Shown in pieces: positions 34,901 through 45,319 of a stretch of DNA of 64,000 nucleotides. The stretch comes from Chamaecrista fasciculata (lineage: Eukaryota > Streptophyta > Magnoliopsida > Fabales > Fabaceae), in NCBI GenBank assembly GCA_003254925.1, contig QANZ01005013.1:1-64000 (forward strand). The letters run 5' to 3'. The position numbers and the translations under genes are program-made. The stretch's first letter is position 1; each line of letters begins with the position of its first letter. Under the pieces are notes generated by a model. That model did not search any database and was not told the origin of the DNA. It worked only from the letters and a program-made list of their open reading frames with translations.

Positions 34901-37367
34901 GCCAATCTTGTAAACTGAAATACTCACCCAAAAAGTTATCGTTTTCCAAGATAGCAATTGAGAAATTTAACGTTCATGTGAAGAGCAAAGAACTACAAGG
35001 TATTTATACAAGATGAGAGAGCCTATTCTAGGAAAAAACAACAAAATACAATAAATGCTAATATCCCTAACAATTAGGCTAACATATAGGCCAGAATTAA
35101 CAATTACATTAACGAGTGAATATTTGTAATTGATTCAAAATAGACATCATCCTTGTTTTCAAGGTCAATTACTTGTATAATAAATAATAAAAAATAAATA
35201 TTGATATTCATTAGCAGAAAGTTGAAGTTGCAATCAGCAGCTGTTATATTACTTTTGCATGTTTAGTCGAAAAGTGCAAAAGTTATTAAAATGAAAAGTT
35301 AAATAAGAAATATTGCAAATAATTTGAAAATAAAGCATGGTAGATGCTTATAATTCTTAGTATGATAAATGGCTTGGCCATATTAATGACATTTATTTGC
35401 AATCTTTTGTTTTTTTTTTTCCTTGTTACATTATCTGCATTATGTTATGTTACATGGAATATGCTGAGTAATTGCTTTTTATGCTTTATGCTTGGATTGT
35501 TGCTCATGCTTAAAACACTTATATAGATTCTGCATTTCTTCTCAACCATAAAAAAATGACATGTTCAAGAGGTTGAGCTTTGTTTCTTCTAAAAATGATT
35601 TATTTCCTTCTGCTACAGTGATGGCACTTTGATATCTGTTGAACGCATCGAGTATCATGTTAGAGAAGAACTGAACAAAGAAGCTCCTCGAACAATGGTT
35701 GTTCTCCATCCACTTAAGGTATGTTTTTTGTTTGCATTCTAGCTGAGGATATTGTTTATCATTGCATCTTAACACTGATTAATTCTGTGTTTTTAAGGTT
35801 GTTATTACTAACCTGGAACCCAGCTCAAAAATAGAGGTTGATGCAAAGAAATGGCCTGATGCTAAAGCTGATGATGCATCTGCTTTCTACAAGGTAAAAG
35901 TGGTTCTTACGGAAACTGATATATGTATTTTATTTGACTCAAGCAGCTTACTCCATTTTTGTACGCTGGTGATTTACTGTCTATTGGACTTAATATATGT
36001 TAATCTTCATCCATGTTGTACTATTTTATATATGTTGGTATCTGATGGGCCTATTGTTACTGGACTTGGGCCCACTGTGAATATTATAGGTTTTGTGGTT
36101 ATTTATAGAGTTGTGGGCAAGAGAAGAAGGAGGAAATCGGTTAGGTCTGGTTTTGGGAGAGTTCTTGGCCTCTCGAATGCCCAAGGGATTAGTGTGTGTT
36201 TTCTATGTTTTTATTCCAGTCTGTAATTAGAGTCATCTTTGCTATTTTCTGCTGTCTTGTAGACGTTGTAGTGGTGTTTCTTCTTGTTTGAGACACTACT
36301 TTCCTATCTTTTGTCATCTATATCAGTAAATTACAGTAGGGTTCTATCGGTATCCTCCTGTTGTTGCATTCTAATGATTTACTTTTGTTCTTGTTTTCAG
36401 GTTCCTTTTTCCAATATTGTATACATTGAACATTCAGATTTTCGTATGCGAGATTCAAAAGATTATTATGGCCTTGCTCCTGGTAAATCTGCAATACTCA
36501 GGTTAGTAGTTGGTAGATACTAAATATTAACATTTCGCCTAGTACATAAGAAGTTTTGGGTCTAATTCAAGATCTTTGTTGTTTCTGCAGATATGCATTT
36601 CCTATTAAGTGCACTGAAGTTATCCTAGCTGATGATAATGAAACTATTCTTGAAATCCGGGCTGAGTATGATCATTCAAAAAAGACAAAGCCTAAGGTTA
36701 GTGATTTCTTTAAATTTTCTGTTTAAAGCTAATGTATACGCTCCGCCCCCCCCTCCTCTTAAAAAAGGAAGTTTGTAAAATCTTATTGGTGAATTATGGA
36801 TGAACTTTTTATCTTTAGGGTGTTCTCCATTGGGTTGCTCAACCTTCCCCTGGAGTTGATCCGCTTAAGGTAGAAGTCAGGTTGTTTGACAAGCTATTCC
36901 TATCAGAGGTTGGCCAAAATTTTTACTCTCCAATTTTCTTTTTTGTTTTTCCTTAATTATTATTGCTATTATTATTATGTTTTAGTAATGATGGCTGCCG
37001 ATATTTATTCAAATTATTTCAAAATTGCAATAGAATCCTGCTGAACTTGACAACTGGCTTGGCGATCTAAACCCCCACTCCAAGCTGGTAATCCCTGATG
37101 CATACGGTGTGCCCTCACTGCGGGATGCGGCAGTTGGTGATAGGTTCCAATTTGAAAGATTAGGTATGTTTAACAACCTCTTATTGGAGAATTTTTTGCC
37201 CTAAGATATAAGGATTACGTCGCCCTTGTTCAAAATTCAAATTAATTACTGTATTTGCAACCATTATTGCAGGCTATTTTGTGGTGGACCGGGACTCCAC
37301 TCCTGAAAAGCTTGTTTTCAATCGGACAGTCACCTTAAGAGACAGCTATACTAAAGGTGGAAAATAA
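28929..37367 (+). CDS. GLNRS: Cytosolic glutamine-tRNA ligase (GlnRS)
   Basis: Class I aminoacyl-tRNA synthetase that charges tRNA(Gln) with glutamine in the cytosol. I assemble 23 coding exons: 28929-29066, 29177-29227, 29459-29530, 29690-29789, 29979-30074, 31051-31112, 31192-31293, 31394-31486, 31819-32037, 32135-32190, 32417-32507, 32590-32676, 33061-33258, 33342-33440, 33661-33792, 33893-34029, 35619-35718, 35798-35893, 36401-36501, 36591-36696, 36819-36908, 37034-37163 and 37273-37367. All have GT/AG borders and compatible phases, giving 816 residues. Order of domains: the eukaryotic N-terminal GlnRS region (about 1-220), a linker, the Rossmann catalytic core with HIGH (306-309, in [14 protein letters not shown]) and the KMSKS-class VMSKRK (527-532), then the C-terminal anticodon-binding beta-barrels. 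The Arabidopsis enzyme (OVA9) is about 795 residues from memory; the excess here matches a 2 x 11-residue tandem expansion at 258-279. The gene is otherwise complete, with no stop or frame break. Confidence 0.96.
31876..31968 (+). repeat. In-frame 33-bp minisatellite in GlnRS exon 9
   Basis: Three adjacent copies (31876-31908, 31909-31941, and 31942-31968 partial) encode [22 protein letters not shown] and VLLDKHLKA. The family normally has a single version of this segment just before the HIGH-motif strand. The frame is kept. Confidence 0.9.
34030..35618 (+). other. Large GlnRS intron 16 with possible old insertion
   Basis: At 1.6 kb this is the longest intron of the gene. The stretch at about 34380-34620 (TGTATATATACGTACC, then TGTGAATAATACACATAGGA) resembles the promoter-proximal part of a Copia-type LTR, but bounds are unclear and no target duplication was found. 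Confidence 0.3.
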
Positions 37368-39254
37368 GATTCATGAATGGAGATTAGAAGGAAAACTAAT
37401 GTGGCAGGCAAGTCAGCAGGTAATACATGTCCAAATATTTGTAAAAGTATTGATAATCTCCCCTCCTATTTTTTTTAAAAATATTATATGTAAAACATAC
37501 GTTGTGGTACTGACCACTTGGGTATTTTCAGGTGATTTAGTCTTGTACATTCCATGAAGAAAAAAAAAAATTGAAAATTCTGATTTTGCCTCGTGTGTTT
37601 TAGTATAGAATTTCCCAACCATAGTTTTCTACTTGTTTGACTGAAAACTGTAGTTTTCTCACTGTGTCCATGTTCAGGTAGAGTAAATGTAATTTTTTTT
37701 TTGGACGAAAGAATAGATGTCATTTGGTGGTTTGTGAAATTAAGTGGTTAGCAGAATGCCAGAATTATACTTACCAAATTGACTAAAGGTGTAGTAGACT
37801 GGTATCATTTAATTCTACAACCTTTTATGTTTAGACAATTGAGTTAGTCTGTAGCTTTTGGCGTCTTATTGTTTGGTATCATATTATTGTTAGGATAAAA
37901 CTTAGAGTAAGTGTTTGTTATCAGTTTTTCTAACAAAACACAAAATGTGAATTTTCTTTTCAACATATTACCAAGTGATTGATATTTATCTTATTTGCAT
38001 ATCATGTTTTTATATGAGAATCTTACTGCAAACTCCTAAAAAATTTGCACAAGTCTTGGCTAGTTCCCTGCATTTTCTCATTATTTAGATGACCTAAGGT
38101 CCATCCATGATATCCTTCAATTGAATTTAAGAGGGGTTTGGTACATGGATAGAAAAAATAGTCTCAAAATTATGAGGTCTGGATTAAACTAATTTTGTAT
38201 TTGGTACACAGATTAAAAAAAATAATCTTAGGAATGTTATGTTCCAAGTAATGGCTTAATCAGGTCAAAGTTGAGTTTTTTAATCTCACCTAATGGAGTA
38301 GAATTATTCTAATCCCACAATATGAGATTATTTCAAAGTTTGATATATATATATCTGTTTATTAGTGCTCTTGGCTTGAAACTCAATTTGGAATTGGATG
38401 ATGGCAAAGCCAAAGGGCTTCCCATGCCCTCCAAGCCTTCATCCTCCTCCATTCTAAAACGGATTTATTTCCTTCTGCTGCAGTGATGGTTAATTAATGT
38501 TCGCCATCCAATGTCTTTGAATCAAAGCCCTACTTACTACTATAATTCAAATATTCTTCTGCTAGCCATGTTGTTATGATTCTCTTAGTTGAAATCAGTG
38601 AGCAGGATTAGAATTTCTCTCACGATTGATGTTGGAATTAAGTATCTAATACCATGTATGGACACAGGACACTGATATAAATACATGACATGATACGAAT
38701 ATCGGCATTGTTACAACATAAAATCTAAAGCAGCTTAACACTGTTTCATTTGGAAGTGATATTTCTTCCTAAGCTACGAGATTCCAGTCTAGCTCTTGAA
38801 CCTCTAGCTACGGCATCTTCAGATCGAATGAATCTTATTCCACGACCTTAAGAGGATGAAGTTGGTCTTTATTTATTACATGTATTATTTCTTTTCCCAA
38901 CTTAATTGAGGAAAAAAAAGTTGAAATATTTTATATATTGTATGCTTATGGGCTATGGCTAATGTTTTACAAACTGGATCGGCCACCCGATTCAATTAGT
39001 GTTTGAAGTGAAGAATGGTTTGATTTGTATGGCTTTATTATTTTGATAATTGATCGTTTTAGACTTTAAACTGTCTCAAATCACTTGAATTGGACTGAGA
39101 ATAAGTCACACTTTTTTTCAAACGAAAAAAAATTAACTAAGATTCTTTATATTTTTACAATACGTTTTTTTTTCAATCATAATCTTAATTTTTGTTCTCT
39201 TCTCTTTTATAAATGTTCATACAAAAAAGTGTTGTATATATATATTTTTTTTAT
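37368..39254. other. GlnRS 3' flank and intergenic DNA
   Basis: The first few hundred bases are probably 3' UTR. At 38100-38340 there is a loosely palindromic stretch (GGTTTGGTACATGGAT, TAATCTCACCTAAT), perhaps a MITE. At 38455-38489 there is a 35-bp echo of the GlnRS intron 16/exon 17 junction. Otherwise nothing. Confidence 0.4.
38455..38489 (+). repeat. 35-bp echo of the GlnRS intron-16/exon-17 boundary
   Basis: TAAAACGGATTTATTTCCTT, then CTGCTGCAGTGATGG, matches 35590-35624 at 32 of 35 positions, including polypyrimidine tract, AG acceptor and first exon bases. The similarity stops abruptly on both sides. Confidence 0.7.
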
Positions 39255-39529
39255 GAGTAAACTACCAAATTGGTCCTTAGATTATTGGCTCACTGACAGA
39301 TTGGTCCCCGAATTTAGGAAATTAACAAATAGGTCCTCGAATTTTTCTAACGAGTCAAATAGGTCCCCGAATAACATGCACAAAAGGACCTATTTGACAA
39401 ATGTTAGAAAAATTCGGGGACCTATTTGACTCGTTAGAAAAATTTGGGGACTTATTTGTCAATTTTCTAAATTCGGGGACCAATCTGTTAGCGAGTCAAT
39501 AATCCAGGGATCAATTTAGTAATTTACTC
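39255..39529. mobile_element. 275-bp MULE-type MITE (GAGTAAACT ends)
   Basis: GAGTAAACTACCAAATTGGT pairs with the inverted right end GAGTAAATTACTAAATTGAT. The body holds AATAGGTCCCCGAAT and its inverted mates. A 9-10 bp duplication TTTTTTTTAT occurs at both borders. Related elements lie in the MATE gene introns (50994-51271 and 60507-60772). Confidence 0.82.
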
Positions 39530-39695
39530 TTTTTTTTATTATGATTGATTATGTATAGAATTTTTGTTGTCCTATGCTTATCTGGGTTTCTTATAGTAAA
39601 AATATAATAAATATTACTTAAGTTTAGCTCTATTCAAAAATCGAAAGATCCAATCACTGAGAAGGAACTTTTTTCAATTTTTGACATATTTTTTA

Positions 39696-40054
39696 GGGTA
39701 AATTCCACTTTGGTACCGTGTTTTATAGACCAATTCCACTTTGGTACCTTGTTCTTTCAAAAGTGACACTTTGGTACCCTGTTCTTTCAAAAATGTCATT
39801 TTGGTACCCTGTTCTTTCAGAAGTGACATTTTGGTACTCTGTTCTTTAGACCAAATGACACTTTGGTACCTTAAAAAAGATAAAATAGGGTAACAAATAG
39901 TGAAAGAACAGGGTACCAAAGTGTCACTTTTGAAAGAACAGGGTACCAAAATGATATTTTTGAAAAAATAGGGTACCAAAGTGTCGCTTTTGAAAGAACA
40001 GGGTACCAAAGTGGAATTGGTCCATAGAACAGGATACTAAAGTGGAATTTACCC
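39696..40054. mobile_element. 359-bp MULE-type MITE, twin of 27612-28002
   Basis: Same GGGTAAATTCCACTTTGGTA ends and the same internal TTTGGTACCCTGTTCTTT ladder as the element at 27612. The perfect 9-bp duplication TATTTTTTA lies at 39687-39695 and 40055-40063. Confidence 0.9.
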
Positions 40055-40063
40055 TATTTTTTA

Positions 40064-40507
40064 TAAATCAAAAGTATCCATCGTCAGAAATAGTGATTAA
40101 TCATTTCAATTTAAATATTTTCTTTTTCATGGATCTTATGTTAATATTTATATTTTAATTGATATTTGTTTAATTGTTGGTTCAATTAATCATCTCGTAA
40201 TATAAAATTCTATTCGATTTAATAATTAGTCCAATTTTTAAAACATTACCTGTGGCTAAATTCAGAATCTTTAGAGGAGAGGATAAGATCTTCCGAAGTT
40301 TAGGTTTGTTCATTTTTTGCAAAAGCTAGAGATAGAATAAATTTCATACATTAAGGTATTCTCTATTACTTTACCTTGTAAAATATTTCAAATGATCCAT
40401 TATCAAACCACACTTTTTATTCACGTTCCTTAATGCATATTTCTTAAAGCTAAAATAAGAGAGCTACATTATTCATTCTTCACAAAAGACCCCCAAACCA
40501 TATGTAC

Positions 40508-40538
<31 letters not shown>

Positions 40539-41844
40539 TGCCTTTGTTTCACAATAATTCTGAATCTTCAACTTTTGTTAGTGCAATTATTTAGTTTTGG
40601 ATTGTAGGGTCAGTGGTGGCTTTTGTACTTTGGGCTCCAATAACGTAATAATAAGGAAGGCAAGGACACCCTACCCTACAACCAAACTAAAAGGATAACC
40701 ATTTCATTCATTCTCTAGTGGCACTTTGATCTCTTCACGCTTAGGTTTGATAGTGAGAGGTTGATGGATCTGATTGAAAGTGGAGGATAGCATCCGTACC
40801 ATATTTGTTTCCATTAACATTTAAAGGACAAAAATTAAATCTCACTTCATAATATTAATTTAGGAGTGAATATATATTTGCATCTGTAAAAAAAAATTAT
40901 ACCAATTGATAATTATTTTGTTGCCAAATACATCAAAACAACGAGATAGTCAGATAGAAACAGAAAAACATACATTGGGTGTGTTTAACCCAACTTTTGA
41001 TTACTCACATTTTGGCCCAAAATCTTTCATAAAATTTCACCGAAGTTTGTGGGGCTGTGTTCTATATTTCAACCCATTCAAACATTGCTCTTTATTTTCT
41101 TTCTCCTTTATCACCTTAGTTGGTGGATGTCTTCTTATTCTAATAACCCTTTTTTCACTTGAAAATAAGTGTCTTGAATTACTGTCAGTATTAATTTTAT
41201 TGTTGACCTTTTAATGATATATTGATGGGTGTTGCTTAAAAAAGCTCCATTGATTAGTAATCTAGTGTCTCCACGATGGGAAGTGGATTCTCTACATTAT
41301 GCAATTTATAGTGTAGAAAGAGAGGGAAAGAGTTAAAAAAAAAAGTGTGGATCTCACTATTATTTTCTCTCTCTCTAAATTATATAAAAATGCAAAAAAA
41401 AAAAAACATCAAAAGATCCAGATCCCTCCACCGTGTGATCATTTGAGGTGATGAGTATTTTTTTTTTTTATCTTTAATATTTTTCTTGATTGTTTTATAG
41501 TATTGCCCTATATTGATTGTACATGATGTTTATTAAAAAAATACGAAAAAGTTAAAAGTTGAGAGTAGAAATATTAAATGTTAGTATTATATATAGTTAG
41601 TCATATGTATTCTTCGAAAATATATAAATATAATCTCGAAAAATATAAAATTCATTTAATATATTATAGATAAATGATTGATTTGTCACGCATTCTGACC
41701 CAAGTTCTAAAATAGAGAAAATGTTTTGACTCTGACGATTTTAGTTTTTACCCAAAATAATTATACCAAAAGAAATGAAATGGAAGGACAAGAACTTGAT
41801 TTAAAGTAGTGTGTTTTTGGGCTTCTGCGCGACTGCCTCCGTTA
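40064..41844. other. AT-rich intergenic DNA
   Basis: No gene recognised. An (AT)n tract lies near 40508-40532. At 41276-41450, GGAAGTGGATTCTCTACATT and an inverted ATCCAGATCCCTCC hint at a decayed relative of the 12479-13910 element. Confidence 0.4.
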
Positions 41845-42024
41845 TCTTATATTATATGGCTCCACCCCTTTCTGGTCGTCTATGTTTAAAACTATAGTCT
41901 ATGAAATTAAAAATAAGAGAAAATTAACTATTTGGTCTCTCTTTCTTTACTAAGTTAACAATTTAGTCCCTTATTTATTTTACATACATATTTACGTGCC
42001 CGTTAGAGCACGCAAAGCCCCTAG
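41845..42024 (+). mobile_element. Short non-autonomous Helitron, copy 1
   Basis: Begins TCTTATATTATATGGCTCCA after an A. Ends with a small hairpin (CGTGC...GCACG) followed by AAAGCCCCTAG and a T, which satisfies the Helitron A^TC...CTAG^T rule with no target duplication. 180 bp; two more copies at 44960-45319. Confidence 0.72.
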
Positions 42025-42771
42025 TATATGATAAATGTTGGTGTCAAATCATATAAGTTTGTGTCAAGGCTCATATGCGCATGACATATGGTTTAGCTCA
42101 AATTAGTGATTTGAGGGTAATTTCTATTTGATTTTTCCATTATATATGATATATGTTGGTGTCAAATATATTTTAATGAATTTTATTAAAAAAATATTTT
42201 TATAAAGTTATACATATATTAAAAAATGACATATAGTAACACATCTTCACATCAAAAGTTGAATCTCGATTATGTGAAGCAATTTTTTTAAAAAAAAGAA
42301 TAATATATATATATATATCAAACCTTAATTTTTTATATTTTTAAAAAAATAAATATTATTTTATTTGAAATATGAATGAAGATAATATTAGTTTTTATTT
42401 TGCAAGAATATAAAAGAAATGATTAAATTTTCTATATCATTCATGCACAGCACTTTCATTTCATTTTCGTTGCTGGAGTTGTATATATTGGTGGGTGGTG
42501 GCATCAATGAGATTACTATTTGAAGGTCTAAAGATTGGAAATGTCTGCATTAAATCAGACTGAGACTTTCACAATTGATTCGTCAAACACTCAAAGTGAC
42601 ACTTGATTTAATTTATTAGTTGCATGGGGATATATGGGATAAAAAGTAGGGTGATATTTTGAATATATTTTTTTGGTTTTGAGATTTGTACAATTTTTTT
42701 ATAATTTATAAAATATAAATTTTGAGATTAAAAACAATAAATTCAATAACTGAAAATTAGATGGTTTAAAT
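42025..42771. other. AT-rich intergenic DNA
   Basis: Nothing recognised beyond (AT)n tracts. Confidence 0.35.
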
Positions 42772-42779
42772 TATATATC

Positions 42780-43097
42780 CTATGAAGCATGAATACTGAC
42801 ACAGGGAGGGACACACCGAAACGTCAAATTCTTAAAATTACACGACACGACATATATTTATATATAAAATAATTCAAAATTTTGATGAAAAATTTAAAAA
42901 TTACAATATTTATCCATAATATATATTACATATGTCATTATCTTTTATTGTTTGTCATATTAAAATCATAGAAAATGATTTTATATTTTAAAATTTATGA
43001 ATATATATGTGTCATATGGGTGTCGTACGGGTGTCGGACATAGATACGTATCTGACACGGTGACACACTTTCAAAATAAAATGTCCATACTTCATAG
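42780..43097. mobile_element. 318-bp hAT MITE with 8-bp TSD
   Basis: CTATGAAGCATGAATACTGA and the inverted CTATGAAGTATGGACATTTT pair. The perfect 8-bp duplication TATATATC is at 42772-42779 and 43098-43105. Near the right end is GGGTGTCGTACGGGTGTCGG, shared with the element at 6886-7124. Confidence 0.87.
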
Positions 43098-43105
43098 TAT
43101 ATATC

Positions 43106-43558
43106 TCTCTTTCAAATTTTCCAGAAAAAGAAATATTGATCACTTCTAATTTTTTGCATGTGAATAATAATAAATATGCATCTAATAAATACTAAATTGA
43201 AAGAAAAACTAATTTACAAAAAAGAAAACCAAAATAGAATTTTTTTTTTTTTTTAATAAAGGTACAGAGAGACAGAGCACCATTTAGAAAATTCACTCAC
43301 CGAATTAGTAAACCAAGCAGGACACATGCAACATCTTATAACACTAATGTCCAATTACAGCAATTTTTAACTGAACCTGACTGGTGACAGAAAATTAAAG
43401 CTTTAATTAAACTATGGTAGAACATATAAATAATTAATCTATCATCCTCTCCTCTCTAAGCATAACATAAAAATCATGATTATGATTCCTCTTTTAGTTT
43501 CTGGGCACCCCTTGATAAAATTAAAAACCAACTTGAGATGCTAATTAGTCTCACACAA
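43106..43558. other. 3' flank of the MYB gene
   Basis: AT-rich, probably holding the 3' UTR of the minus-strand MYB gene in its right half. No other feature. Confidence 0.4.
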
Positions 43559-44775
43559 TCACATTCCATCCATGTTCCATAACCCTCCTCCCATGGTGCT
43601 TAACACCCAATCACTCTGTGAAGAAGAAGAAGAGGACGAACTCTGAGAAAAATCATAGTGTGAAGAAGAAACGCCATTAAAAGCTTCCATCACTGAAAAT
43701 GCCTCCAAGTTGATACCTTCCATGCCATAGCTAACACTGTTAGTATCATCATAATTCTCAAAGACATAGCCATAGGGAGGTACTTCACTTGTTGCTGCTG
43801 CTGCTACTGATGTTGATGATGATGGGTTTTCTGATATCTCAAGTGGGTTTTGAAATTCCAAGAAACAATGATTATTGTAACTATTATTAGTATGATTATT
43901 TGGTGCAACAACATGTGTGAAAGTGAGATCCCTTTGTGGAGGAGGATTCAGAGAAGGGACAGAGTTTGTGACAGGGGAAGAAGAAGAAGAAGATGATGAG
44001 TTCTGTTCCATCTTCTGAAGCAACCTGGGCATCCAGAAACCTCGGAGTGCATCCATGAATCTGTCACTGTCGGATTCTATGTTGAGCTGGCGTGCCTGCT
44101 TCTGAACCCTCGTTCTCCAATAGTTCTTTATCTCATTGTCTGTTCTCCCAGGAAGATGCTGAGCAATTTTTGACCACCTATACATACAAACATATTAGAA
44201 TAGTCATTAATTCCATCACATCAAATGTTGTTGATTTGAGAAACCTTAAAGACAACAAACCATGTATATATATATTTTTTTGGTATGAAATATGGATGTT
44301 CTTGCCATCAAATATTAGTGTTATATGTATGTATGTATGTACCTGTTACCCCACTTGGAATGGAGTTCAAGGATCAAGAGCTGTTCTTGAGGGGTGAGAT
44401 TGCCTCTCTTGATGTCTGGTTTCAAGTAGTTCAGCCACCTCAGTCTGCAACTTTTCCCTGTCCTCTTCAATCCTGAAATATGTGTGAATTTCTTTCATTA
44501 AACACACTTCTCAAGGAAATTAAGGGTATTAGTATCAAATAGCTAGTAATTAGTAAGAAGAGGGAAAACAGAGAAGATGAATGAATCTGTTATTAATCTT
44601 GTAATGATGATGATGATGAACCTGCAGTTTTGGCTAGCATATTCCAACGGCCTTCACCATGGCGAGCAATATAGTGAATGAGCAAACTGTCTTCTTCAAG
44701 AGTCCAAGGGCCTCTTCTCACCTCGCCTTCTTCTTCATTATTACACCCCAATTCTGTGTTTGTACTTGCAGACAT
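43559..44775 (-). CDS. MYB62: R2R3-MYB transcription factor, MYB62/MYB116-like
   Basis: Nuclear DNA-binding protein. Coding exons on the minus strand are 44775-44622, 44472-44343 and 44177-43559, with GT/AG borders at the two positions conserved in R2R3-MYB genes, giving 300 residues. The R2 repeat ([20 protein letters not shown], from residue 20) and R3 repeat ([20 protein letters not shown]) carry the regular Trp spacing and are followed by [20 protein letters not shown]. The segment [11 protein letters not shown]...[15 protein letters not shown] is the signature of subgroup 20, closest by memory to Arabidopsis MYB62 and MYB116. MYB62 is linked to phosphate-starvation and gibberellin responses, and subgroup 20 generally to stress responses. 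The rest is Ser/Asn-rich, ending [10 protein letters not shown]. No defects. The paralogue assignment is from residue patterns only. Confidence 0.92.
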
Positions 44776-44850
44776 ACCTGATGATAATATACACCTTAAC
44801 GCAACAAGACTTTGGATGAAGAACTCGACGAGAGTGTTTTGGGGCTTTCT

Positions 44851-44862
44851 ACATATATAATA
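44851..44862 (-). promoter_or_regulatory. Probable TATA box of the MYB gene
   Basis: On the minus strand, GTATTATATATGTAG lies about 75 bp upstream of the start codon, followed by a short leader. Two tandem Helitrons begin about 100 bp further upstream. Confidence 0.5.
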
Positions 44863-44959
44863 CCCACGGAATTCTCTAGGATGGATGGGTTTGGTAGTTT
44901 AATTTAATTAATGCATAATATATATATATATATATAGGGACTGTACATATATATATATA

Positions 44960-45140
44960 TCTTCCTATATTATATGGCTCCACCCCTTTCTGGTCTTCCA
45001 CATTTTAAAACTATAGTACAAAATTAATAATAAGAGTAGGATTATTATTTGATCCATTTTTTTTACTAAGTTAACGATTTAGTCCTTCATTTATTTTACA
45101 GACATATTTGTGTGTCCGTTAGGGCACGCAAAGCCTCTAG
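44960..45140 (+). mobile_element. Short non-autonomous Helitron, copy 2
   Basis: Starts TCTTCCTATATTATATGGCT after an A. It shares TGGCTCCACCCCTTTCTGGT and AGTTAACGATTTAGTCC with copy 1. The end is an imperfect hairpin, then AAAGCCTCTAG and T. Copy 3 follows without a gap. Confidence 0.68.
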
Positions 45141-45319
45141 TATATTATATGGCTCCACCCCTTTCTGGTCGTCCATGTTTAAAACTATATAGTCTATGAA
45201 ATTAAAAATAAGAGAAAATTTACTATTTGGTCTCTTTTTATTTATTAAGTTAACAATTTAATCCCTTATTTATTTTACATACATATTTGCGTGCCCTAAT
45301 GGGCACGCAAAGCCCCTAG
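45141..45319 (+). mobile_element. Short non-autonomous Helitron, copy 3 (head to tail with copy 2)
   Basis: Begins TATATTATATGGCTCCACCC immediately after the CTAG of copy 2, lacking the first TC. It ends with the best hairpin of the three, GCGTGCCC-TAAT-GGGCACGC, then AAAGCCCCTAG and T. Confidence 0.7.
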
